DNA from: CAVVNP01 sp963800235
Lineage (GTDB): Bacteria > Actinomycetota > Acidimicrobiia > Acidimicrobiales > Iamiaceae
DNA length: 64,000 bases
Assembly: GCA_963800235.1 (NCBI GenBank)
Contig: CAWDAD010000003.1
Span: 744,001 to 808,000, forward strand
Reading direction: 5' to 3'
Positions 8,048 to 16,356 of the stretch are shown one piece after another. How positions within the stretch are numbered: position 1 is the first letter of the stretch; the number at the start of each line of letters is the position of its first letter. The notes under the pieces were generated by a model. It searched no databases, was not told the origin of the DNA, and worked only from the letters and a program-made list of their open reading frames with translations. The position numbers and the translations under genes were made by a program.

Positions 8048-9280
8048 TCAGGTGCGGCGCACCCGGTCGACGGTGTCCTGCCCGCAGGTCGCCGACACGG
8101 TGCGGCGCGACGCCACCCGCGCCGGGCCGTCGCCGCCCACCGAGCCGACCAGCAGGTCGAGCAGGCAGGCGGCCGCCGGTGAGCCGGCCTGGGGCAGGTG
8201 GCCCGAGCCCGAGAGCTCGACCAGCTCGGCCGTGCCGTCGGTGGCGGCGACGTGCTCGAAGACCTGGACCGAGCCCGGGTAGGCCGCCCCGCCGGCGGGC
8301 TCGTAGATCGGTGGGACCTTCGAGTCGGCGTACTGGAACAGCAGGATCGGGGCGGTGGGCCGTCGCCGGCCGATCTCGGCGACGAAGGGGTACGAGCCGG
8401 CGACGGTCACCACCAGGTCCGGGTGCCGGACCAGGCCGGCGGGGCGGAACACCAGGTCGAGCGCGGGGGTGCCGCCGGAGGACTCGCCGAGCACCGTCAC
8501 CCGGGTCGGGTCGATGCCGAGGGACGCCGCGCCGGGTCCCTCGAGCCAGTTGACCGAGGCCCGCACCTGGTCGCGGGTCCGGTCGTACTGGGGCAGGAAG
8601 ACCCAGCACGGCACGTCACCGGTCGGAAGCGGGTAGGTGGTCGGCTGCGCCCCGCCCTGCAAGGTCGGGTTGCACTCGTACCGCGGCGGGTCGGACGTCG
8701 AGCGCAGCGTCATGTCGGCCAGGACGCTCGCCAGCGGGCGCGACGGGTCATAGGACCGACCCGACCGGGCCAAGGCCGTGAGCAGCGAGGGATCGTCGAC
8801 GCGGTGGTCGCCGTTCGCGTCGACGGCGCGGGGCAGGACGTCGGTCTCGGTGCGGGGCAGGACCACCACGAATCCGGCGGAGCGGTACGGCTCGGCCCAG
8901 GACTGGAAGCTGGCGGAGGTCGGGAAGTCGAGGCCGGCGCCGCCGGGTACCCACACCAGCGCCGGCTTGAGCCCGCCGGGGCTGGGCGAGACCTGCGGGC
9001 CACCCCGGGCGGCCGCCCGCACGACCCCCGGCGGACCGGGCAGCGCCAGGTCGAGCGGCACCGGCGACGACGGCGCAGGCGCACCGACCGACGAGGTCGG
9101 GCCCGACCCGGCTCCCCCGCCGGTGGACGGCGCCGCCCGCACGCCGGACCCGTCGACGGCGCTCGAACCGCTGCCGAACCCCGAGCCCGAGGAGCACCCG
9201 ATCAGCGCCGCGGCCGCAGCCGATCCGATCGCCAGCGCAGCGACGGCGGTGCGGAGGGGGTGGCGGCGCGGAACGGGCAC
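8048..9280 (-). CDS. Secreted lipoprotein alpha/beta hydrolase (copy 1 of tandem pair)
   Basis: The GTG at 9280 is preferred because it gives a clean lipoprotein signal: MPVPRRH, a hydrophobic core ending AAAALIGC and a Cys for lipid attachment. An in-frame start at 9346 would add 22 residues. After a Ser/Gly-rich linker the mature part is an alpha/beta hydrolase: PALVWVPGGAG (oxyanion strand), VTVLGESSGGTPALDLVF (nucleophile Ser in GxSxG), and GSGHLP with the likely catalytic His. An insert VDANGDHRVDDPS resembles an EF-hand calcium loop. Two paired Cys (ECNP and DVPCW) suggest a disulfide. The gene is a tandem paralogue of the next one upstream on the same strand. Likely an extracytoplasmic esterase or peptidase with unknown substrate. 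Confidence 0.82.
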   Translation of the reverse strand: MPVPRRHPLRTAVAALAIGSAAAAALIGCSSGSGFGSGSSAVDGSGVRAAPSTGGGAGSGPTSSVGAPAPSSPVPLDLALPGPPGVVRAAARGGPQVSPSPGGLKPALVWVPGGAGLDFPTSASFQSWAEPYRSAGFVVVLPRTETDVLPRAVDANGDHRVDDPSLLTALARSGRSYDPSRPLASVLADMTLRSTSDPPRYECNPTLQGGAQPTTYPLPTGDVPCWVFLPQYDRTRDQVRASVNWLEGPGAASLGIDPTRVTVLGESSGGTPALDLVFRPAGLVRHPDLVVTVAGSYPFVAEIGRRRPTAPILLFQYADSKVPPIYEPAGGAAYPGSVQVFEHVAATDGTAELVELSGSGHLPQAGSPAAACLLDLLVGSVGGDGPARVASRRTVSATCGQDTVDRVRRT

Positions 9281-9395
9281 GGGCGACTCTCGGGTCGACG
9301 CGGAGGACGGCGACAGCTTGGCGGGCCGGTCGGGCCGCCGTCCCATCGCCCCGGTCGCCCGCCCGCCGGCGACTCGGCCGGAGGGCGACGACGGG

Positions 9396-10601
9396 TCAGG
9401 GGGCGCCGTCGGTGCGGGCGACCCCGGTCACGACGCCGGGGCGGCACGAGACGCCGATGGAGCGATCGGTGGTGGCCCGGTGGACGCCGCCCGGGGCGCC
9501 CACCGCGATGGTCACCTCCTGGACGCACGCGGCCTCGGGGGTACCGGCCGGCGGGATGTGCCCCGAGCCGTCGAGCCGCAGGAGGGCGCCGGTGCCGCGT
9601 GTCGCCGCCAAGCGGTCGAAGACCATCGAGGAGTCGGGGAAGGGGAGCCCGTTCGCCGGCCGGTACAGGGTGGGCTGGTCGGGGGCGGCGTACTCGAACA
9701 GCACGACCGGCGAGCCGGGGCGGGCGGCGGGGAGGTCGGCCAGCAGCGGGTAGGAGCCGGCCACCGTGACCACCAGGGCCGGCGGCCGGGGCAGCCCGGC
9801 GGGCTCCAGCGCCAGGTCGAGGGCGGTGGTCGCTCCCGAGGACTCGCCGAGCACGGTCACGGCGCCCGGGTCGACGCCGAGCTGCGCCGCCCCCGGTCCC
9901 TCCAGCCAGCTCACCGTCGCGCGGACCTGTGCCAGGGTGCGCCGGTACTGGTCGAGGAACAGCCAGCAGGGCACGTCGCCGCTCGGCAGCGGATAGGTGA
10001 CCGGCTCGACCCCGTCGTCCCGGTAGGGGTTGCAGACGTAGGCCGGCGGGGTCGTCCCCGAACGCAGGACCATGTCGCCCATGACGTCGAGCAGCGCCTG
10101 CGAGGGGTCGTAGGCGACGCCGAGCCCGCTCAGCGCGGTCAGCGACGAAGGGTCGTCGACCTGGCCGTCGCCGTCACGGTCGACGGCCACGGGCAGCACG
10201 CCGACGTCGGTGCGCGGCATGACCACCACGTACCCGGCGTCGACGTAGGGACGGGCCCACTGCTGGAACAGGTCCTCGGTCGGGAAGCCCAACCCCGCCC
10301 CGCCGGGCACGTAGACGAGCACCGGTGCGGGCCGGTCCGGGTCGGCCGGACGAGCCGACCACGTCCGCGCCACCGAGGCCGGCGAGGCGACCGACAGCGG
10401 CACCGGCGGAGCGATCGGCGAGGCGATCGGCACGACCGCGGGCCGCCGGGCGACGTCGTCGCGCCCCACGGCGTGGCCCCGTCCACCCCCCTCGGCGGAG
10501 GCAGCGGTCGGCGCGGCGAGGACCGCCGCGAGGGCGGCGGCCACCAGCGCGACCGGGAGCAGGCGGTGGCGGGTGGGACGAGGGCGGCGACCGGTGAGCA
10601 C
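9396..10601 (-). CDS. Secreted alpha/beta hydrolase (copy 2 of tandem pair)
   Basis: The product has 401 residues. It has a Sec signal peptide (RRPRPTRHRLL, then a hydrophobic run, probable cleavage after AASA) and, unlike its neighbour, no lipobox, so it should be released. Blocks match the first copy one for one: VLVYVPGGAGLGFPTEDLF, the calcium-loop-like VDRDGDGQVDDPSSL, VCNPYRDDG with DVPCWLFLDQY, VTVLGESSGATTALDLAL with the nucleophile Ser, and GSGHIPPAG with the His. Here the loop is a better EF-hand match (D-x-D-G-D-G-x-x-D-D) than in copy 1. A tandem duplication with divergence of the export mode is the simplest reading. Confidence 0.84.
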   Translation of the reverse strand: MLTGRRPRPTRHRLLPVALVAAALAAVLAAPTAASAEGGGRGHAVGRDDVARRPAVVPIASPIAPPVPLSVASPASVARTWSARPADPDRPAPVLVYVPGGAGLGFPTEDLFQQWARPYVDAGYVVVMPRTDVGVLPVAVDRDGDGQVDDPSSLTALSGLGVAYDPSQALLDVMGDMVLRSGTTPPAYVCNPYRDDGVEPVTYPLPSGDVPCWLFLDQYRRTLAQVRATVSWLEGPGAAQLGVDPGAVTVLGESSGATTALDLALEPAGLPRPPALVVTVAGSYPLLADLPAARPGSPVVLFEYAAPDQPTLYRPANGLPFPDSSMVFDRLAATRGTGALLRLDGSGHIPPAGTPEAACVQEVTIAVGAPGGVHRATTDRSIGVSCRPGVVTGVARTDGAP

Positions 10602-10690
10602 GAGGCTGGTATCGGCGCCGGAGCACCCGGTCTGAGGTGCCGGCCTCCGAAACGCCGGTGGTCGTGGTCGACGAATGGGACAAGGCGACG

Positions 10691-10716
10691 CGGACCGGAT
10701 GGATGGACCCGGTCCG
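10691..10716. terminator. Possible transcription terminator hairpin
   Basis: CGGACCGG, a 10-nt loop and CCGGTCCG form a perfect 8-bp GC stem. It lies in the 231-bp gap downstream of the serine-hydrolase gene (ends 10833, minus strand) and upstream of the second secreted hydrolase. No U-tract follows, as is common in GC-rich actinobacteria, so termination is only a suggestion. Confidence 0.3.
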
Positions 10717-10832
10717 ACGCCGGTTCGGAAGCACCGGGTCAGGCCGAAGCTGCGGTACCGGTCGGAGCGGTCGAGCCGCGGGACGGGCTGCGGTCCCCGC
10801 CGGGCGGACGCGCCGGAGGGATCCGCCCGGGC

Positions 10833-12047
10833 TCAGCCGCCGGCGCCGGAGATGATCGGGATCAGCTGCTTGGCGAGGTGGGCCGGGCCGTCGCCATCGC
10901 CGTCGCCGTTGAACAGGATGACCACGCCGTCGCCGGTCTTCGGGTCCTGCAGCACGCCGGCGGTGAAGCCGAGCCCGTTGCCGGTGTGGCCCCACCAGCC
11001 GTCGATCTGGCCGATGCCGAGGCCGTAGAGGTCGTACTCGGGGCCGTCGAGCGGCTTGCGCCCCTGCAGCCGCTGGGCCTGCGTCTCCGGCTTCAGCAGC
11101 TTGCCCGACACCAGGGCGCCGGCCCAGGTCCGCAGGTCGGCGGCGGTGGACACCATGGCCCCGGCGAAGGAGAACAGCGAGTAGTTGATGGCCGGGTCGG
11201 CCTGGGGCGCTCCGGTCTCGGGGTCGGGGCTGTAGCCCTCCGGGTGCGGCGACGGCGCCTGGTTGCCGTCGAGGAACTCGGTGTGGGTGAGGTGCAGCGG
11301 GCCGAGGATCTGCCGCTGCAGCACCTCGGCGAAGGGCTGGCCGGTGACCTTCTCCACGATGAGGCCGAGGACGATGGTGTTGGCGTTGCTGTAGCTGTAG
11401 GAGGTCCCCGGCGGGAAGTCGAGCGGCTCGTCGGCGGAGAAGGCGAGCAGCTGCTCGGGGGTCCGGCTGGCGGTCGGGTCGGTCTTGATGAGGTCGATCA
11501 GCTTCTGGTTGGTGTAGTCCGGCAACCCGCTCGTCATGCCGGCCAGCTGGCGGACGGTGATGCGCGACCCGTCGCGGAAGCCGGGCAGGTACCGGTCGAC
11601 GGTGGCGTCCAGGTCGATCTTGCCCTGGTCGACGAGTTGCAGGACCAGGGTGACGGTGAAGGACTTGGTCACGCTGCGGATGGGCGAGATCTCGCCGGCG
11701 ACCATGGGCCGGCCGGTGGCCACGTCGGCCTTGCCGGTCGGGTAGGTCCAGGTCGCGTCCTTGGTCCAGGCCATGACCACCGCGCCGGGCACGTGGGCCT
11801 CGGTCAGGAACCCGTCGACGGTCGACTTCAGGCGGGACCGGGTGGCGGCGGCGAAGGTGCCCCCGCCGCCCGAGGCGGTGCCCGACGACGCCGCGCCGGG
11901 CGACCCGGCGCCGGACGAGGCGCCCGAGCCCGCGGAGCCGCCGCTCGAGCACCCGGCGGCCAGCGCCACCGCCAGCACGACCGCGACGGCCCGTCCCCTG
12001 CCGGCCCGGACGGGCCGACGGCGAGGGTGGTGATCCGGTTCCTGCAT
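10833..12047 (-). CDS. Beta-lactamase-fold serine hydrolase lipoprotein (class C / D-Ala-D-Ala carboxypeptidase type)
   Basis: The product has about 404 residues. The ATG at 12047 is preferred over the GTG two codons earlier because GGGAG lies five bases before it. The signal RAVAVVLAVALAAGC is a lipobox, followed by a Gly/Ser linker. The catalytic motifs of the class C beta-lactamase/DD-peptidase fold are present: SVTKSF (SxxK), YSYSNAN (YxN) and HTGNG (HxG third motif). Members hydrolyse peptidoglycan stem peptides, D-amino-acid esters or beta-lactams. The segment WWGHTGNGLGFTAGV matches the D-aminopeptidase/DD-carboxypeptidase side of the family. It diverges from another member of the same fold at 12188, with a ~140-bp promoter region between them. 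Confidence 0.88.
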   Translation of the reverse strand: MQEPDHHPRRRPVRAGRGRAVAVVLAVALAAGCSSGGSAGSGASSGAGSPGAASSGTASGGGGTFAAATRSRLKSTVDGFLTEAHVPGAVVMAWTKDATWTYPTGKADVATGRPMVAGEISPIRSVTKSFTVTLVLQLVDQGKIDLDATVDRYLPGFRDGSRITVRQLAGMTSGLPDYTNQKLIDLIKTDPTASRTPEQLLAFSADEPLDFPPGTSYSYSNANTIVLGLIVEKVTGQPFAEVLQRQILGPLHLTHTEFLDGNQAPSPHPEGYSPDPETGAPQADPAINYSLFSFAGAMVSTAADLRTWAGALVSGKLLKPETQAQRLQGRKPLDGPEYDLYGLGIGQIDGWWGHTGNGLGFTAGVLQDPKTGDGVVILFNGDGDGDGPAHLAKQLIPIISGAGG

Positions 12048-12174
12048 GCTCACTCCCGAGCTGGTGCGCTACGACGTCCCGGCCGCGACCTGGCCGGGGG
12101 ATTGTGGAAGGAGGGTAGAGGTCGGCGGGCACGCGGGGCGGTCCCTCGCCCGAGCAGCGGCGGTCGGGACGCCG

Positions 12175-12180
12175 TACGTT
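12175..12180 (+). promoter_or_regulatory. -10 box TACGTT, leaderless start of serine hydrolase gene
   Basis: TACGTT is followed by 7 bp and the GTG at 12188. No ribosome-binding site precedes the GTG, so this box decides the start over the TTG at 12179, which lies inside the box. Confidence 0.5.
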
Positions 12181-12187
12181 GCGAGCC

Positions 12188-13348
12188 GTGACCGACACCG
12201 CCGCCCCGACCGTCGTGCCGCCCGAGGAGGTCGGGCTCGACCCCGTCAAGGTCGCGGAGCTGGTCCGGCGGGCCCATCGAGAGGTCGACGCCGGGCTGCT
12301 GCCGTCGTGCCAGATCGCCTTGGCCCGGGACGGCCGACTGGCGGTGTGGGAGACCATCGGCGACGCCCCCGACGGCGTCCGCTACCACGTCTTCTCCGCC
12401 ACCAAGGCGTTCGTGGCGTCGGTGATGTGGATGCTCGTCGCCGAGGGGACGATCGACCCGGCGTGGCGCGTGGTCGACGTCTTCGACGAGTTCGCCCCCA
12501 ACGGCAAGGACGTCATCACCATCGAGCAGGTGATGCTGCACACCTCGGGGTTCCCCCACGCCCCCATGGACGTGCAGACCGCGTCGACCCGCGAGGGCCG
12601 CATCGAGAAGATGGCCTCGTGGCGGCTCAACTGGGAGCCGGGGACCCGCTACGAGTACCACCCGACCTCGGCCCACTGGGTGCTCGGCGAGCTGATCGAG
12701 CGGGTCACCGGGCAGCCGTGTCCCGACGTGGTCGAGGAGCGGGTCACCGCGCCGCTCGGCCTGCCGCGGGTGCTCGGGCTCGACCCGTCCGACGACGCCC
12801 CCATCGCCCACCTGACGGGCGTGGGCGAACCGCCGAGCGCCGAGGCGCTGCAGGAGCTGTTCGGGATCGACGACATCGGGCTGGTCGTGGGCGAGGTCAC
12901 CGAGGACGCGCTGCTCTCGCTCGACCACCCGAGGGCCCGCCAGGTCGGCGTCCCCGGCGGCGGGGGCGTGATGACCGCCGCCGACCTGGCCCGCTTCTAC
13001 CAGGCGCTGCTGCACGACGACGCCGGCCTCTGGGACCCCGACGTGCTGGCCGACGCCACCGGCCGGGTGCGCAACCGCCTGCCCGACCCGATGCTGCAGG
13101 TGCCGGCCAACCGCAGCCTCGGGCTGATCCTGGCCGGCGACGACGGCCTGGCCACCCGCCGCGGGTTCGGTGCGACCAACTCGCCCGGCGCCTTCGGCCA
13201 CAACGGCGCCAGCGGCCAGCTGGCCTGGGCCGATCCGGCCACCGGCATCTCCTTCGGCTACTGCACCAACGGCCTCGACCGCGACGTCATCCGCCAGGCC
13301 CGGCGGGGCGTCGGCCTCTCCAGCCGGGCCGCGGTGTGCGCGGCCTGA
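12188..13348 (+). CDS. Cytoplasmic beta-lactamase-fold serine hydrolase (family VIII esterase-like)
   Basis: The product has about 386 residues and no signal peptide, unlike its divergent neighbour. SxxK is present in FSATKAFV, and the third-motif equivalent reads HNGASGQLAW. The middle motif YEYHPTSAHWVLGEL has Tyr but lacks the usual Tyr-x-Asn pattern, as in EstB-like family VIII esterases. The opening LLPSCQIALARDGRLAVWETIG and VMLHTSGF are typical of these cytoplasmic esterases. The substrate is unknown. Start choice rests on the TACGTT-7 bp-GTG arrangement. The 281 bp downstream to the sulfatase end at 13630 contain no gene or repeat that could be recognised. Confidence 0.85.
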   Translation: MTDTAAPTVVPPEEVGLDPVKVAELVRRAHREVDAGLLPSCQIALARDGRLAVWETIGDAPDGVRYHVFSATKAFVASVMWMLVAEGTIDPAWRVVDVFDEFAPNGKDVITIEQVMLHTSGFPHAPMDVQTASTREGRIEKMASWRLNWEPGTRYEYHPTSAHWVLGELIERVTGQPCPDVVEERVTAPLGLPRVLGLDPSDDAPIAHLTGVGEPPSAEALQELFGIDDIGLVVGEVTEDALLSLDHPRARQVGVPGGGGVMTAADLARFYQALLHDDAGLWDPDVLADATGRVRNRLPDPMLQVPANRSLGLILAGDDGLATRRGFGATNSPGAFGHNGASGQLAWADPATGISFGYCTNGLDRDVIRQARRGVGLSSRAAVCAA

Positions 13349-13629
13349 GCGGCACCCGTGGCGCCGGCGGGCGCGCGACGTGGGACGCAGCCGACACCTC
13401 GGCACGGAACTCGCTCGGAACATCCTCGCCTTCTGTTCGCCACCTCGTGCCGGATTCCGCTACTCGGCGGCGAACGGACGGGCCAAACGTCGCACCGGCA
13501 GAAGACCTCCACCGCTCGACCCGGCAGCCGACCGAGCGGGCCGAGCGCCACGGTCCGGTGGAGGTTGCGGTCGAGGACCGCCCCCACTGACGGGCCGGCC
13601 GCCACGGCCGGCAGCGCAGCGACGGCGGG

Positions 13630-15195
13630 TCAGGCCAGGCCGAGGCGGACGTAGTGGTCGGCGGGGGCCTCGACCTCGTCCAGGGCGTGGCGCAGCAGGT
13701 CGGCCGCCTCTCGCTCGACGCGGCCGGCCGGGCGTCGACCGGCCGAGCCTCCACCGGCCGTGCCGCCGACCAGGTCGTGGTCCTCGGTCGGGTCCTCGTC
13801 GAGGTCCCACAGGTGGTCGCCGGTGAAGCGGGTGCTGGCCCAGAACGGCAGGTCGTCGCCGGCCGCGAAGGGCTGGCGGATCACCGGCACGTCCGAACCG
13901 GGCATGCGGTCGAGCACCGCCCGGTCGTCGGGCTTCGGCAGGCGGATGTCCGGGAAGCTGTGGATCGGCATGGTCGACCACCGGTTCGACCACATCGACA
14001 GGGGGGCGTTGTCGCCCTGCGGCGCCCGGACGTACTTGCGGTGGCCGTCGGTGACGTGCACCTCCCGCCCCCAGATGCCCATGAGCGCCCAGTCGCGGAT
14101 GGCGTCGGCCGAGCCGTCGAGGAGCGGCACCATCGAGCGGCCGTGGGTGCGGTGCGAGGGGGTGACCCCGAAGACGTCGCACAGGGTGGCGTGCAGGTCG
14201 ACGGTGGTGGTGAGGGCGTCGACGGTCCGCGCCGGCTGGCCGGGCCAGGCGACGAGCAGCGGGATGTGGCTCATCACCTGGTAGAGCGGCACGCCCGGCT
14301 TGCCGAACACGTCCTTCTCGCCGAGGTAGTGGCCGTGGTCGGTGCAGAGCACGACCGCGGTGTCGTCCCAGGCCTCCCGGCGGTCGAGCACGTCGAGCAC
14401 CCGGCCGAGGTGGTGGTCGATCATCGAGAGCTTGGCCCCGTAGGCGGCCCGCAGGCGCCGGGCGTCGTCGGCGCTGAGCACGCCCCGCTCGACCGCCCGC
14501 ACCGCGTACGGCGGCCAGATGATGCGCTCGTCGTCGCTGTCGTCGTAGCGCGAGGCCCACGGCTCGGGGGTGTCGAAGGGCTCGTGGGGGTCGAACTCGT
14601 CGACCACCAGCAGGTAGCGCTCGGCCGCCGGCGCCTGGTGCTCGAGCCACGCGGCCGCGGTGGCCATGGTGCGGGGCCCGGGGAAGTCGCCCTCGTCGCG
14701 GAACCAGGTGCGCGACCGGTCGTAGGGATGGGCCAGCGGCCCGGGTCGGGCGGGCAGGGCCGGTGCCCCGATCCAGGACGGGTCGACGGTCGTGCGCCAG
14801 GGATCGCCCTCGTGGCCGCGCACGTAGTCCCAGGCGGTGAAGTCGCAGTGGTAGTTCTCGCCGCCGGTCTCGAACAGGTGCGGGTGGTCGGACACCAGCA
14901 TGGCGGTGACGTCGTGGCGCCGGAGCTCGGCGGTGACCGGCTCCTCCCACAGCTCGATCGAGCCCCACGGCCGCCAGAGGAAGTCCATCGACCCGGTCAG
15001 CAGGTCGTGGCGGGCGGGCATGCACGGCAGCGACCCGGTGACGTGGCGGTCGAAGCGGACCGAGCGGGCGGCCAGGCGATCGAGGTTCGGGGTGTCGAAC
15101 TCCTCGCTGCCGTAGGGGCCGATCAGGTGGCGGTTGAGGCTGTCGAGCAGCAGCACCACCACGTTGGTCGGTCGGGTCGCGTCGTCACCTGCCAT
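13630..15195 (-). CDS. Sulfatase (arylsulfatase A family)
   Basis: The product has 521 residues and no export signal. The N-terminus NVVVLLLDSLNRHLIGPYG supplies metal-binding residues. The key motif SLPCMPARHDLLTG fits Cys-x-Pro-x-Arg, whose Cys is converted to formylglycine in active sulfatases. LCTDHGHYLGEKDVFGKPG is the second metal site. A C-terminal block (WDLDEDPTEDHDLVGG) is also typical. It should hydrolyse sulfate esters; the organic partner is unknown, and neither a formylglycine-generating enzyme nor a sulfate transporter lies in this window. It ends a same-strand run behind asd with 23 bp between them, which may be read-through rather than shared function. Confidence 0.9.
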   Translation of the reverse strand: MAGDDATRPTNVVVLLLDSLNRHLIGPYGSEEFDTPNLDRLAARSVRFDRHVTGSLPCMPARHDLLTGSMDFLWRPWGSIELWEEPVTAELRRHDVTAMLVSDHPHLFETGGENYHCDFTAWDYVRGHEGDPWRTTVDPSWIGAPALPARPGPLAHPYDRSRTWFRDEGDFPGPRTMATAAAWLEHQAPAAERYLLVVDEFDPHEPFDTPEPWASRYDDSDDERIIWPPYAVRAVERGVLSADDARRLRAAYGAKLSMIDHHLGRVLDVLDRREAWDDTAVVLCTDHGHYLGEKDVFGKPGVPLYQVMSHIPLLVAWPGQPARTVDALTTTVDLHATLCDVFGVTPSHRTHGRSMVPLLDGSADAIRDWALMGIWGREVHVTDGHRKYVRAPQGDNAPLSMWSNRWSTMPIHSFPDIRLPKPDDRAVLDRMPGSDVPVIRQPFAAGDDLPFWASTRFTGDHLWDLDEDPTEDHDLVGGTAGGGSAGRRPAGRVEREAADLLRHALDEVEAPADHYVRLGLA

Positions 15196-15218
15196 GCGCC
15201 GAAGCTTCGCGCCGGCGG

Positions 15219-16232
15219 TCAGATCAGCAGCTCGGCGATCTGCACCGCGTTGAGCGCCGCGCCCTTGCGCAGGTTGTCGTTCGACACGAAGAACGACAGC
15301 CCGTTGGGGCGGGTCTCGTCGATGCGGATCCGACCGACGAAGGTCGGGTCCTGGCCGGCCGCCTGCAACGGGGTCGGCACGTCCTCGACCACCACGCCGG
15401 GCGCCCGGGCCAGCACCCGGCGGGCCTGGTCGGGGGTCAGCGAGCGGGCGAAGCCGGCGTTGATCGACAGCGAGTGGCCGGTGAACACCGGGACCCGCAC
15501 GCAGGTGCCGGACACCGGCAGGTCGGGGAGGCCGAGGATCTTGCGGCTCTCGTTGCGCAGCTTCTGCTCCTCGTCGGTCTCACCCGACCCGTCGGCCACG
15601 TAGGAGCCGGCGAAGGGCAGCACGTTGAAGGCGATCGGCGCCACGAACTTCACCGGCTGGGGGAAGTCGACGGCGGTGCCGTCGAAGGTCAGCTCGGCGG
15701 CGTGGCTCGCCACCTTCTGCACCTGCTCGTCGAGCTCGGCGACACCGGCCAGCCCGCCGCCGGAGACGGCCTGGTAGGTGCTGACCACGAGCGACTGGAG
15801 CCCGGCCTCGAGGTCGAGCGCCTTGAGCGCCGGCATGGCCGCCATGGTCGTGCAGTTTGGGTTGGCGATGATGCCCTTGGGCCGGTCGGCGACCACCCCG
15901 GGGTTCACCTCGGCCACGACCAGCGGCACCTGCGGGTCCATCCGCCAGGCGCTGGAGTTGTCGATGACCACCGCACCGGCGGCGGCCACCTTCGGGGCCA
16001 GCTCCTTGGAGGTGGCCCCGCCGGCGGAGAAGAGCACCACGTCGAGGCCGGTGTAGTCGGCGGTGGCGGCGTCCTCGACGGTGACCTCCCTGCCCAGGCA
16101 GGGCAGGGTGCGGCCCGCCGAGCGGGCCGAGGCGAACAGGCGCACCTGCTCGGCCGGGAAGTCCCGGTCGCCGAGGAGCTGGCGCATGACGCCACCGACC
16201 TGACCGGTGGCGCCGACGATGCCGATCTGCAT
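15219..16232 (-). CDS. asd: Aspartate-semialdehyde dehydrogenase
   Basis: The product has 337 residues. It reduces aspartyl phosphate to aspartate semialdehyde for lysine/diaminopimelate, threonine and methionine synthesis. The Rossmann motif is GIVGATGQVGGVM, the nucleophile Cys lies in IIANPNCTTMAAM, and the catalytic His block is RVPVFTGHSLSINAGF. The ATG at 16232 (MQIGIVG) is preferred over the GTG at 16241, because TACCGT sits exactly seven bases before the ATG and overlaps the GTG. The gene follows ask on the same strand with 124 bp between them and has its own promoter box, so the usual ask-asd operon appears split into two transcripts. Confidence 0.95.
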   Translation of the reverse strand: MQIGIVGATGQVGGVMRQLLGDRDFPAEQVRLFASARSAGRTLPCLGREVTVEDAATADYTGLDVVLFSAGGATSKELAPKVAAAGAVVIDNSSAWRMDPQVPLVVAEVNPGVVADRPKGIIANPNCTTMAAMPALKALDLEAGLQSLVVSTYQAVSGGGLAGVAELDEQVQKVASHAAELTFDGTAVDFPQPVKFVAPIAFNVLPFAGSYVADGSGETDEEQKLRNESRKILGLPDLPVSGTCVRVPVFTGHSLSINAGFARSLTPDQARRVLARAPGVVVEDVPTPLQAAGQDPTFVGRIRIDETRPNGLSFFVSNDNLRKGAALNAVQIAELLI

Positions 16233-16239
16233 GCCGCCC

Positions 16240-16245
16240 ACGGTA
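16240..16245 (-). promoter_or_regulatory. -10 box TACCGT of asd (leaderless)
   Basis: TACCGT, 7 bp and then ATG on the minus strand. It overlaps the alternative upstream GTG, which it therefore argues against. Confidence 0.5.
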
Positions 16246-16289
16246 CCGACGGGGCCGCACGGTCCCCGAACGGGTTCGACCCGTGGACG

Positions 16290-16338
16290 TCGGTGGACGG
16301 TGGGCCGGCCTCGGTGGACGGTGGGCCGGCCTCGGTGG
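16290..16338. repeat. 21-bp tandem repeat between ask and asd
   Basis: The unit TCGGTGGACGGTGGGCCGGCC occurs twice head to tail (16290-16310 and 16311-16331), followed by seven bases of a third copy. It is non-coding as far as can be seen, and no hairpin is obvious. Confidence 0.8.
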
Positions 16339-16356
16339 GCGTGTCGGCGGCTCGGC

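Noticed and set aside
8778..12191. Very long open frame (1137 residues) on the plus strand
   Set aside because: It is antisense to two hydrolases and a serine hydrolase with clear motifs; its Arg/Gly/Pro-rich product is typical of shadow frames in GC-rich DNA.
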